Source: Stigmatella aurantiaca
GTDB lineage: Bacteria; Myxococcota; Myxococcia; Myxococcales; Myxococcaceae
Direction of reading: 5' to 3'
DNA: 64,000 nucleotides
NCBI RefSeq assembly: GCF_900109545.1
Contig: NZ_FOAP01000004.1
Location: 372,001-436,000 of the forward strand
Shown here: positions 29,263-37,063 of the stretch, piece after piece
How positions within the stretch are numbered: the first letter of the stretch is position 1
Layout: every line of letters starts with the position of its first letter
Position numbers and translations under genes: made by a program
The notes under the pieces: model-generated
The model's input: the letters and a program-made list of their open reading frames with translations, nothing else
Databases searched by the model: none
Told to the model about the DNA's origin: nothing

Positions 29263-29885
29263 TGTTGGATCTCTCCAAGCTGGATTTCACCAAGGGCAAT
29301 GGGCTCGTCACCGTGGTGACGCAGGATGCGCGCAGCGGCGATGTGCTGATGGTGGCGCACGCGGACCGCGAGGCGCTGGAGCGGACGCTGGCCACGGGGG
29401 AGATGCACTACCGCTCGCGCACCCGGGGCCTGTGGCACAAGGGCGCCACGAGCGGCAACGTGCAGCGGGTCGTCTCCCTGTCGGCCGACTGCGATGGGGA
29501 TGCGGTGCTGGCGCGGGTGGAGAAGGCGGGCCCCGCGTGCCATACGGGCGAGGAGACCTGCTTTGGCCCGGGCAAGTGGGATGCGCTGGTGGCCCTGGAG
29601 GCCACCCTCACCGAGCGCGCGGCCCAGGCCCCCCCTGCCGGGGAGAAGCCCAGCTACACGCGAAGACTGCTGGACGACCGCAACCTCCGGCTGAAGAAGA
29701 TTGGCGAGGAGGGGGCGGAGCTGGTGACGGCCTGCGCGGACGGGGACCGGGGCCGGGCCGTGGAGGAGGCCGCCGACGTGCTCTACCACCTGCTGGTGGC
29801 GGTGCGCCCTCTGGGCATCCACCTGGAGGACGTGAAGCAAGTCCTGGCCCAACGGGCCGGGAAGGCCCCTCCTCGGCCGGGGTAG
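29262..29885 (+). CDS. hisIE: Bifunctional phosphoribosyl-AMP cyclohydrolase / phosphoribosyl-ATP pyrophosphatase HisIE
   Basis: 207 residues. The N-terminal HisI domain (1-about 115) has the signature RSRTRGLWHKG, the metal-binding DCDGDA and the ACHTGEETCF cysteines. The HisE domain (about 125-200) has RRLLDDRNLRLKKIGEEGAE and EEAADVLYHLLV. The fusion performs steps 2 and 3 of the pathway. It closes the his operon; an imperfect hairpin lies just downstream. Confidence 0.95.
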   Translation: MLDLSKLDFTKGNGLVTVVTQDARSGDVLMVAHADREALERTLATGEMHYRSRTRGLWHKGATSGNVQRVVSLSADCDGDAVLARVEKAGPACHTGEETCFGPGKWDALVALEATLTERAAQAPPAGEKPSYTRRLLDDRNLRLKKIGEEGAELVTACADGDRGRAVEEAADVLYHLLVAVRPLGIHLEDVKQVLAQRAGKAPPRPG

Positions 29886-29901
29886 GGGGAAGGTGTGACC
29901 T

Positions 29902-29933
29902 GACAGGTTGACTCCAGGGTCAAGAGCCTGTCT
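29902..29933 (+). terminator. Possible terminator hairpin after the his operon
   Basis: ACAGGTTGAC and GTCAA-GAG-CCTGT form a stem with one bulge, 17 bases after the hisIE stop. There is no T-run, so it may act with Rho or only stabilise the mRNA 3' end. Confidence 0.35.
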
Positions 29934-30068
29934 GCTAGCGGCATCTGAGCTTGCTCAGGGGCGTGAAGGGACAGTTCCCTTCGATGTCCCCGGCCGCGTC
30001 ACCGGAGCGTGGGGACCTTGGAGCGCCCGCTCCGGTGGCGTGAGCCGGTTGGCCCGCCCCGGCAGGGC

Positions 30069-30401
30069 TCAGTGGCCCGTGCTCTTCGAGAAGAGGTTGA
30101 TGACCAGGCAGCCGCCGAGAATCATCGCGATGCCGGCGATGGCCGCGGGGTCCAGCTTCTGTTGGTAGAGCACGTAGCCCGCGATGGCCACCAGCACGAT
30201 GCCCACGCCGCTCCAGAGCGCATAGGCGATGCCGATGGGAATCGAGCGCAGGGACAGGCTCAGGAAATAGAAGGCGGTGCCATAGCCCACGACGACGAAG
30301 AGGCTCGGCCACAGGCGGGTGAACTCGGCGCTCGCCTTGAGCGAGGAGGTGGCGATCACCTCCGCCAGGATGGCCACCGCGAGGAAGGCATAGGCTTTCA
30401 C
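30069..30401 (-). CDS. Small multidrug resistance (SMR) family transporter
   Basis: 110 residues, four hydrophobic helices. The essential proton/substrate Glu14 is in ILAEVIATSS, and Tyr60 and Trp63 are at the EmrE positions (IAYALWSGVG). It is an antiporter-type protein of the EmrE/QacE group and should form dimers in the inner membrane and export lipophilic cations. GGGAG precedes the ATG by four bases. The gene is convergent with the his operon and on the same strand as the acyltransferase upstream (45-base gap). Confidence 0.92.
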   Translation of the reverse strand: MKAYAFLAVAILAEVIATSSLKASAEFTRLWPSLFVVVGYGTAFYFLSLSLRSIPIGIAYALWSGVGIVLVAIAGYVLYQQKLDPAAIAGIAMILGGCLVINLFSKSTGH

Positions 30402-30446
30402 GCATCGTCTCCCGGGAAGCGGGGCCCCCGCTCCGCCCTGGGCCCC

Positions 30447-31625
30447 TTACAGCTTGGAGGTCCACGGGATGGGAGGGGCCTCCCCACGAGGCGCTTCCCG
30501 CGAGGAGGGCGGGGACGGCAGGCGCCTGGGAATCCCGGCGCTCCAGTGGAACAGGGGATGGCCCTTGAAGCACTGGAAGAGGATCCACGGGCCCAGGCAC
30601 CCGGCCACGAAGCCCAGCACCAGGTGCACCGCGAGCAGTGTCTCCGGATGCCAGCGCTGCAGCACCATGCGCATCCCCGACACGAAGTAGAGGTGGAACA
30701 GGTAGATGATCATGCTGATGGAGCCGGCGAAGACGAACCGGCCCCACACGTCCTGCCAGATCGCCGCGCCCAGGCGGGCCCGGTTGCGCAGGAAGATGGC
30801 GAGCGAGAACAGCATGCAGAAGCCCAGCGGGCCGTTGATGACGTAGGCGAAGTCATAGTGCGCGCGGGGCAGGGCCGCGTAGACGAGCACGATGACCGCG
30901 AACAGCCCCACGGGCAGCAGCGCCTGGTGCGTGCCCCGGAGCCGGGAGAGCGCCTGGCGTGCCGGGATCAGCCATGGGTGCAGGAGCAGCCCCAGCGCGA
31001 AGAAGCGGTTCCAGTACAGGATGAGCGTCAGGTAGTCCCCGGGCCCTTGGCTGAGCAGGGGCCGGACGAGGAGCGCCCCGAAGTACAGCAGCAGCGCGAG
31101 GACGAAGTAGGTGGGCCCGCCCCAGCGGCCCAGCTTCGGGAAGGCGAACCGCTGGAACAGCCACGTCAGCAGGGTGCAGCCGACCAGCGCGTGCACGAAC
31201 CAGAAGATGGCGTACGGCGGGAACCAGGTGTGGGGCACGTTGCCCAGCAGCCGGAGCCAGCCCTCCGTTCCGTGAGGAATGCCCCGGGAGAACTCCTGCA
31301 TCACGTACAGCACGGGCGCCCACACCAGCATCGGGACGATGAGCTTGTTCAGCTTCTTGCGCAGGAAGTGCGAGAACGACGCGTCCGCCCGCCCGAAGGC
31401 GGCCACCGCCACCCCCGAGCAGATCAACATCACCGCCATGTTGAAGCTGTGGATGAGCTCCACCGCGATCCGCAGGTCCATCCGGTTCGCGGGGAAGAGC
31501 TTCCTCACCCCATGGACGGCATCCACGCCCAGCACATGCACGAACACCACGAGCAAGATGCCGACACCCCGCATGCAGAACAGATCATTCGAGAGCGTCT
31601 GCGGATCTTCCCGTCGGTCGCGCAT
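30447..31625 (-). CDS. Acyltransferase-3 (OafA/YrhL-type) membrane protein
   Basis: 392 residues. The ATG at 31625 follows AAAGGA; the frame is open further upstream but without supporting signals. About ten hydrophobic helices are visible. The family's N-terminal motif is present as FCMRGVGILLVVFVH, with Arg19 and His30 at the usual positions. Members O-acylate sugars, polysaccharides or lipids at the membrane. The C-terminal about 30 residues are Pro-rich and hydrophilic. An AT-rich stretch just upstream (31639-31670) may hold the promoter. Confidence 0.85.
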   Translation of the reverse strand: MRDRREDPQTLSNDLFCMRGVGILLVVFVHVLGVDAVHGVRKLFPANRMDLRIAVELIHSFNMAVMLICSGVAVAAFGRADASFSHFLRKKLNKLIVPMLVWAPVLYVMQEFSRGIPHGTEGWLRLLGNVPHTWFPPYAIFWFVHALVGCTLLTWLFQRFAFPKLGRWGGPTYFVLALLLYFGALLVRPLLSQGPGDYLTLILYWNRFFALGLLLHPWLIPARQALSRLRGTHQALLPVGLFAVIVLVYAALPRAHYDFAYVINGPLGFCMLFSLAIFLRNRARLGAAIWQDVWGRFVFAGSISMIIYLFHLYFVSGMRMVLQRWHPETLLAVHLVLGFVAGCLGPWILFQCFKGHPLFHWSAGIPRRLPSPPSSREAPRGEAPPIPWTSKL

Positions 31626-32155
31626 GCCGTCCTTTCGTAAGACTTTATTATTGCGAAATACCCGAAAAATGAGAAGGGGCCCACCACGTGAATCCCGCCC
31701 GTCCCCAGCACTTACAGTGTCGGCCATGAATGATCCACGATCGAGGGGTGCGCGGACGCGCGTCAGGCCTCGTCCGGGCCCCTTGTTTCTAACCACCCGG
31801 CCGAACCGCCCCCCATCGCCCCGGAGCGCACGCACAGTGTCGCAGGTGCGAATTCCCGCCTTTTCGAACTGATCCTGTCCCCGGGAGACGCCTGGGCGCC
31901 CGGCTTCGGGAAAGGGGAAGTGCCGCCGGAACAGGCGTGAGGTCATCCCGGCGGCACTTCGTCGACGGCGGAGGTTCCAGTTCCACCGGCCGCGCCAACA
32001 GGAGGAGGGAAAATTCATTCCCGGGGCCGGGCGCGGCCCGCGAGGTTCCGGGACAGGACGGTCTCCTCTGACCTGGGTCTGAGTTGAAGCAGCCCGGGAG
32101 GGTGAGGACTTTGCGGTCACTCTCGGAGCCGTCGAGAGGGGGGAGCGACGCACGC
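31626..32155. other. Intergenic region between the acyltransferase and the YcaO cassette
   Basis: 530 bases between divergent genes. It has an AT-rich part (31639-31670) close to the acyltransferase start, a perfect 12-base inverted repeat (31918-31959) and purine-rich sequence before the gene at 32156. I searched it on both strands for a RiPP-like precursor of 20-80 codons. The only ATG-started candidate is 31726-31872, Arg/Pro-rich with no Cys block, which I do not accept. Confidence 0.7.
31918..31959. repeat. Perfect 12-bp inverted repeat upstream of the YcaO cassette
   Basis: AAGTGCCGCCGG at 31918-31929 is exactly complementary to CCGGCGGCACTT at 31948-31959, separated by 18 bases. It may be an operator for a dimeric regulator or a stable RNA hairpin. 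No T-run follows. Confidence 0.7.
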
Positions 32156-33088
32156 ATGAGCCTTGCCGCGATGAACACCCCGGTGGCCCCGGCCCGTCTG
32201 GCCGGACTGCGCCCGCTGTTGAGTGAGCTGCTGGACCTCAAGCGGGTGCGCACGCCGGACCATCCGGAGGGGCTGTCGGCCCACGGCTTCCGCCGGGCCT
32301 GGGCCGCGCTCGCCGCGGGGGTGGACCCGGGCCGGGTGGCGCTGCGGGAGACGGCGCTGGCCCTGGCCGCGGTGCGCCTGGGGGGCATGGACCTGGAGGT
32401 GCTCCAGCGTGCGGGGATGTCTTCCGAGGAGGCCACGAGCCTGCTGCGCCGGGGCGTGGAGTCGGCGTCCGGGAGCGTGGAGCCGCACCTGCGGGAGCGG
32501 TTGATCGCCGCGGTGGCGGAGCCGCTCAGCACGGAGCGGACCGCGCCCCCGGCGTTCGTGGAGCGGCTGGTGCGCCAGCCTCGCGCGGGCGCCACCAGCC
32601 CCCATGGCCCCCGCATCCTCATGGAGCCGCTGGAGAGCCACGCCGACCACTGCTACGCGGTGGCGATCTCGGCGGTCCTGGTGGCGCCCCTGATGGAGGC
32701 GGAGCTGGCGATGCCGTTCCTGGCCGGGATGAGCCACCACCTGTACAACGCGGAGCTGCCGGACGCGGGCTTCGCCGGGGAGGTGCTGCTCGGGGAGCAG
32801 CTGGTGCCCCTCATGAACCGCCTCACCGAGCGGGTCCTGGGCAGCCTCGAGGCAGGCCCCGCGGCCCGGGTGAGGGCGGCGCACGGGCTGCTGTCCCACT
32901 CCGGCACGCCGGAGGCCCGGGCCTTCCATGCCGCGGACGCCTTGGACCGGGTGCTGGAGATGGACTACCACGCCCGGGTCGCGGGCTTCACCCTGGGGCA
33001 GGCGCTGGAGGACCTGGAGCTGGTCCACGAGGGGCCGCACCAGGCCTTCGAGCAGTCGGTGGTGAAGGCCGCCGGAGTGTGGCCGTGA
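32156..33088 (+). CDS. HD-superfamily-like protein, first gene of the YcaO cassette
   Basis: 310 residues, soluble. The first about 150 residues are helical and unassigned. From about 160 there is an HD-phosphohydrolase-like core: ESHADHCYAVAISAVL, then AGMSHHLYNAELPDAGF. This matches the H...HS / YHDxSE...GD plan of YfbR-type HD proteins. However, the defining His-Asp pair reads His-His, so metal binding would have to be rearranged. A GGGGGGAG precedes the ATG. Its stop overlaps the start of the methyltransferase gene (GTGA), so the three genes 32156-35804 form one operon. Function is unknown. Confidence 0.72.
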   Translation: MSLAAMNTPVAPARLAGLRPLLSELLDLKRVRTPDHPEGLSAHGFRRAWAALAAGVDPGRVALRETALALAAVRLGGMDLEVLQRAGMSSEEATSLLRRGVESASGSVEPHLRERLIAAVAEPLSTERTAPPAFVERLVRQPRAGATSPHGPRILMEPLESHADHCYAVAISAVLVAPLMEAELAMPFLAGMSHHLYNAELPDAGFAGEVLLGEQLVPLMNRLTERVLGSLEAGPAARVRAAHGLLSHSGTPEARAFHAADALDRVLEMDYHARVAGFTLGQALEDLELVHEGPHQAFEQSVVKAAGVWP

Positions 33089-34284
33089 ACTCCGTGCGTG
33101 TGGCCGAGGCGCCGTCCCTGGGCCTGCGCGGCCCGTTGAGCCAGCAGCCCCTGCACCTGGTGGCCCCCGGGGTGCTGTCCGACGGCGACACGCGCTGGCC
33201 GGTGGTGGATGGCATTCCGTACCTGCGCACGGGCCGTGAGCCGCTCCTGGCCGAGGCGCTCGCCGCGCTGAAGCGGGGGGATCGCCGCCTGGCGCTGGCC
33301 CACCTGCTGAGGGATCAGGATGACTGGGCCCGTTCCCCGCCGCCCTCCCTGGAAGAGACGCTGGCGGTGGTGGACGGCGTCGACACGGGCACCCTGGGGC
33401 TGCGCCAGGCGATGGAGCGGCTGCGCTTCGGCCCGGTGGCGCACTACTTCACGCACCGCGGGTCGGCGCCCACGTTTCTGAGCGCCCTGGGGCTGCTGGC
33501 GCAGCACTGGGATGCGCCCCCGTGCGTGGTGGAGATCGCCTGCGGCATCGGCCAGGTGCTGCGCGAGGTCATCCAGCGCGGCACGCCCGGGGTGGGCCTC
33601 GACGTGGTGTTCGCCAAGCTGTGGCTGGCGCGCCACTTCGTCGTCCCGGAGGCGAGCCTGGTGTGCGTGGATGCCACGGTGGCGCTGCCGCTGGAGCCCC
33701 TCGCGGGGGCGGCCGTGCTGTGCCATGACGCGCTCTACTTCCTGCTGGAGAAGCGGCGGGTGCTGTCGGAGATGCGCCGCGTGGCCGGCGCCTCGGGCCG
33801 CGTGCTGGTGGGCCATGCCCACAACCGCCTCGTGGACCAGCGCGGCATCGGGGGCGTGCCGCTCACCCCCGAGGAGTACGCGGCGCTGCTGCCCGGCGCG
33901 GCCTGCTATGACGACGCCGACTTCGTGACGGCGTTCCTGGAGGGCAAGGCCGCCCCGGCGCGCGCCCCGGCGGCCCTGGGCCGCGCGGAGGCCCTGTGCT
34001 TCAGCGCGCCCGCGGGCCCCGCGCGGGGTTCCATCGATTTCGGGCGGCCCAACCCGGGGACCCCGCTGAAACCCAACCCGTTGCTGGTGGAGCGCAACGG
34101 CCTGCTGCACCCCTCCTGGCCCTCGCCGGGGCTGGCCGACGAGTATGCCTGCGCGAACTACCTGGGCGGGCAACCCTCCCTGGGCGCGGACCTCCTGCGC
34201 CGGGCCGCCTCGGGCCTGGTGGATGACGAGATCGCGCTGCTGGCCCGGCGGCGGATGCTGCTGGAGCTCCCCGAGCGGTGGTGA
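33085..34284 (+). CDS. SAM-dependent methyltransferase-like protein, second gene of the YcaO cassette
   Basis: 399 residues from the GTG at 33085, which overlaps the preceding stop; CCGGAGTG at 33072-33077 is well placed. The N-terminal segment WPVVDGIPYLRTG resembles the end of Trm112-type ribbons but lacks cysteines. The class I methyltransferase core has motif I VVEIACGIGQVL (about 148-159), the acidic VGLDVVF strand and VCVDATVALPLE. The last about 120 residues, rich in Pro and Ala, are unassigned. The substrate is unknown; it may act on the same target as the YcaO protein, 47 bases downstream. Confidence 0.78.
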   Translation: MNSVRVAEAPSLGLRGPLSQQPLHLVAPGVLSDGDTRWPVVDGIPYLRTGREPLLAEALAALKRGDRRLALAHLLRDQDDWARSPPPSLEETLAVVDGVDTGTLGLRQAMERLRFGPVAHYFTHRGSAPTFLSALGLLAQHWDAPPCVVEIACGIGQVLREVIQRGTPGVGLDVVFAKLWLARHFVVPEASLVCVDATVALPLEPLAGAAVLCHDALYFLLEKRRVLSEMRRVAGASGRVLVGHAHNRLVDQRGIGGVPLTPEEYAALLPGAACYDDADFVTAFLEGKAAPARAPAALGRAEALCFSAPAGPARGSIDFGRPNPGTPLKPNPLLVERNGLLHPSWPSPGLADEYACANYLGGQPSLGADLLRRAASGLVDDEIALLARRRMLLELPERW

Positions 34285-34331
34285 GCCTTCACCGAGCGGC
34301 CCCCACACCTTACCCCCATGCAGGAGCCGTC

Positions 34332-35804
34332 ATGAGCTTGAGAGAAGCCCGGGAAACCTATCTCCGCGCGATGCCCCAGGGAGAGCTGGAGTTGTTCCGC
34401 ATCGATGGCCTGGACCGGCTGAGCGTGCCGGTCGTCGCGGGCAGCCTCCGGGTGCCCAACGGGCTGTGGTTCCTCTCCTACGGCTATGGCAGCACGCAGG
34501 AGGAGGCCGAGGTCAGCGCGCTGGGGGAGCTGGCCGAGTATGTGTTCACCAGCCAGGCCCTGGGCACCATGCCCCTGTTCGAGGGCAGCTACAGCGAGCT
34601 GGTGCAAAGCCGCGGCGCCCGGGGCGTGGCGGATCCGCTCACCCTGGGGTTGCCCGTGGGCAGCCCCTACCACCCGGACATGCCGCTGACCTGGGTGGAG
34701 ATGAGGCGGTTCGCCACGGGCGAGCGCGTGCTGGTGCCGGAGGAGTACATCGTCAGCTACCCCGAGCAGCGCCGGGGGCGCTCGGCCTCGCTCATCACCC
34801 CCATCACCAATGGCCAGGGCGCGGGGCTGAGCTTCTCCCAGGCGCTGGCCCACGCCCTGCTGGAGATCCTCCAGCGCGACGGCAACGGCCTGCAGTTCCG
34901 GGCCATGGACCAGGGCACGGTGCTGGATCTGGAGGGCGCCGACCTGCCGGCCTCCGTCGTGTCGCTGCTGGAGCACTACCGCCGCGCGGGCATCGAGGTG
35001 GTGGCGAAGCTGGCCAGCACCGAGTTCGGCATCGCCAACGTGTACGTGGTGGGCAATGACCCGAACCCCGGCGAGCAGCCGCTGATGGTCACCTCCTGTG
35101 GCGAGGCGGCGGACCCGGACCGGGACCGGGCCCTGCGCAAGGCGGTGCTGGAGTACGCCGCCTCCCGGTCGCGCAAGGCCTTCATGCACGGGCCCCTGGA
35201 GGCCGTGAACCGCGTGGCCCCGGCCGGGTACCTGAACCGGTTCCTGCCGTTGTTGGATCTGCACCTGGAGGAGACGCGCGCCCTCAACTCCATGATGGAG
35301 TGGGCCAGCATGCCCCTCAGCGTCCTGCGCAAGCTGACCTCCAGCACGCTCCACTGCCGCCACAAGGTCCCCTTCGGCTCGCTGCCCCAGTCGGCCGTGG
35401 CCGGGGAGCCCACCGCGCGCTGCGCGCAGGTGGTGGAGCGGCTCCAGGCGGCGGGCTTCGACATCCTGGTGGCGGACCTGCCGGCGGAGGATGGCTCCGC
35501 CCACGTCGTCAAGGCGCTCGTCCCCGGGCTCGAGGTGGAGACGATGTCCTACTACCGCATCGGTGAGCGCAACCTGACCCGCTTGCTGTCGCGGGGAGAC
35601 CCGCTGGTGGGCCTCGGGGCGCCGCCCGAGGGCGCGCTGCCCGTGCGGCTGACCGCGGAGGCCCAGGAGCGGGTGGGGGGCCCTGCCTGGTTCAACGTCC
35701 GGCTGGCCGAGCAGCGCGTGGGGCGGCTCTATCCGCTCTACCGCGAGCCGAGTGACCACAGCGTCCAGATGGCCCTGAAGTCCCGCCGCTACGGCGGGGC
35801 CTGA
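34332..35804 (+). CDS. YcaO-domain protein
   Basis: 490 residues. AGGAG at 34322-34326 selects the ATG at 34332. The three ATP/Mg-binding blocks of the YcaO fold are seen in order: EEAEVSALGELAEYVF (about 56-71), FSQALAHALLEILQRDGNG (about 172-190) and ALRKAVLEYAASRSRKAFM (about 268-286). YcaO proteins use ATP to activate a backbone amide, or assist beta-methylthiolation of ribosomal protein S12. The C-terminus (SRRYGGA) lacks the PxPxP of azoline-forming cyclodehydratases. No E1-like partner, TfuA, dehydrogenase or precursor peptide is adjacent, so this is not a standard TOMM locus. Confidence 0.85.
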   Translation: MSLREARETYLRAMPQGELELFRIDGLDRLSVPVVAGSLRVPNGLWFLSYGYGSTQEEAEVSALGELAEYVFTSQALGTMPLFEGSYSELVQSRGARGVADPLTLGLPVGSPYHPDMPLTWVEMRRFATGERVLVPEEYIVSYPEQRRGRSASLITPITNGQGAGLSFSQALAHALLEILQRDGNGLQFRAMDQGTVLDLEGADLPASVVSLLEHYRRAGIEVVAKLASTEFGIANVYVVGNDPNPGEQPLMVTSCGEAADPDRDRALRKAVLEYAASRSRKAFMHGPLEAVNRVAPAGYLNRFLPLLDLHLEETRALNSMMEWASMPLSVLRKLTSSTLHCRHKVPFGSLPQSAVAGEPTARCAQVVERLQAAGFDILVADLPAEDGSAHVVKALVPGLEVETMSYYRIGERNLTRLLSRGDPLVGLGAPPEGALPVRLTAEAQERVGGPAWFNVRLAEQRVGRLYPLYREPSDHSVQMALKSRRYGGA

Positions 35805-35828
35805 GGGGGCGCACCCCACGGTGGAGGC

Positions 35829-36989
35829 TCAGCGCGTGCCGTGGGCCTCCACTTCGTAAAGGCTGATTCGCTCCGCGCCGGGAAACACGCTGAGGGCCTC
35901 CACGTCCAGCAGGGGCACCTTCAGAGCGCACGTCTCCCACTTCCCCGTGCCCTTGAACGTGCAGGCGGTGGGGTTCACGAACCAGGTGCCGCGCTCGGGG
36001 TCCTTCAGGCCCGCCTCGGCGGGGGTGCGGACGATGGCGCGCAGCGCCCCCGGGCCCTGGGCTCGGACCCGCACGGACACCAGCTGCGTGAGGGGCGGCT
36101 CGAACTGGGCGCGCAGCGCGCCATCCGTCTCCCAGCTCTTGCCAAAGACGCCATTGCCCAGGTCCACCCCGGAGCGCTCCTTGCCGTCGAACGCGTGGGA
36201 GGCCGCCTCCGCGCCCTGGAGCTTCGCGGGAGCCTGGGGGGTGCCCGGCCCGGTGGCCTGCGTGGCCAGCCCCGCCAGCGCACCGGCCTGGGCACCCTGC
36301 TGAATCACCACCGCGCTCACCAGCGCCGGGGGGAGATGGCCCCCCGGGACGCACAGGGGCGCGAGCGTGTCGCGCAGGGACGGGTGGACGGGCAGCACGG
36401 CGCCCTGGGTGAGGGCCGCGGGGAGGAACACGAAGCGGCCCAGCTCCGCGCAGGCGAGCCCGGTTCCCGGCCCGGCATGCTCCAGGTTCCAGCGCAGGGC
36501 CTCCGGCGAGGCCACGTTGCCCGAGACGAGGGCCCCCTGGAGGCCCCGGCTGAAGAGGCTGGCGCACGGGTTGCGGGGGCCGGGACACTGGGTGCACAGG
36601 GTCTCCAGCAGCCCGCGCAGCCCCGGATAGGGACCGGACAGGGGTGCCCGGGCATCCAGCGCATGGCCCAGCTCACAGGCCCGGACGGGCGGCTCGGGGC
36701 ACTGGGTGAGCTGTTTCTGGGCCTCGGCCAGGGGCGGGGCCTCCTCCGGGCTGGCCACGGCGCCCAGCAGCGCCCGATCGAGCGTGTTACAGGCAGGTAA
36801 CAGGCCGTTGGACGGGCCCTGTGGGAGGGAAGGGGAGGCGGGAGCGCCCGCCTGGGGGATTTTCGCGCCCGAACCGGGGGCCTGGGCCTCTTCCGGAGGT
36901 TTCGGAGGGTGGGTGGCCCACCACATGCGCCCGAAGACGATCAGGGCCACCACCATGAGGAGAAGGGTTCGGAGCGGGAAGCGGCGCAA
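35829..36989 (-). CDS. Membrane-anchored hypothetical protein with Pro/Ala linker and Cys-rich domain
   Basis: About 386 residues. The start is probably TTG at 36989, seven bases after GGAG; a TTG at 36995 is too close. One N-terminal membrane helix (LRTLLLMVVALIVFGRMWW) is followed by a Pro/Ala-rich linker. A middle region has about nine cysteines (CNTLD, CPEPPVRAC, CTQCPGPRNPC). The C-terminal about 120 residues resemble a beta-sandwich (SWETDGALRAQFEPPL, VRVRAQGPGALRAIV). It is probably periplasmic with disulfides. The family was not recognised. It converges on the YcaO gene with a 24-base gap and is not part of that operon. Confidence 0.72.
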   Translation of the reverse strand: MRRFPLRTLLLMVVALIVFGRMWWATHPPKPPEEAQAPGSGAKIPQAGAPASPSLPQGPSNGLLPACNTLDRALLGAVASPEEAPPLAEAQKQLTQCPEPPVRACELGHALDARAPLSGPYPGLRGLLETLCTQCPGPRNPCASLFSRGLQGALVSGNVASPEALRWNLEHAGPGTGLACAELGRFVFLPAALTQGAVLPVHPSLRDTLAPLCVPGGHLPPALVSAVVIQQGAQAGALAGLATQATGPGTPQAPAKLQGAEAASHAFDGKERSGVDLGNGVFGKSWETDGALRAQFEPPLTQLVSVRVRAQGPGALRAIVRTPAEAGLKDPERGTWFVNPTACTFKGTGKWETCALKVPLLDVEALSVFPGAERISLYEVEAHGTR

Positions 36990-37063
36990 ATGCAAACTCC
37001 TTGATTCTCACCGGGAGCGGGGGTTATCAGCCGCCCGAGGTTCTAACCGTAACGGAGGCGTGC

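Noticed and set aside
31726-31872. 48-codon ORF between the acyltransferase and YcaO cassettes, considered as a RiPP precursor
   Set aside because: It is Arg/Pro-rich with no Cys and no leader/core pattern, lacks a ribosome-binding site, and is the 3' part of a long shadow frame of the acyltransferase gene.
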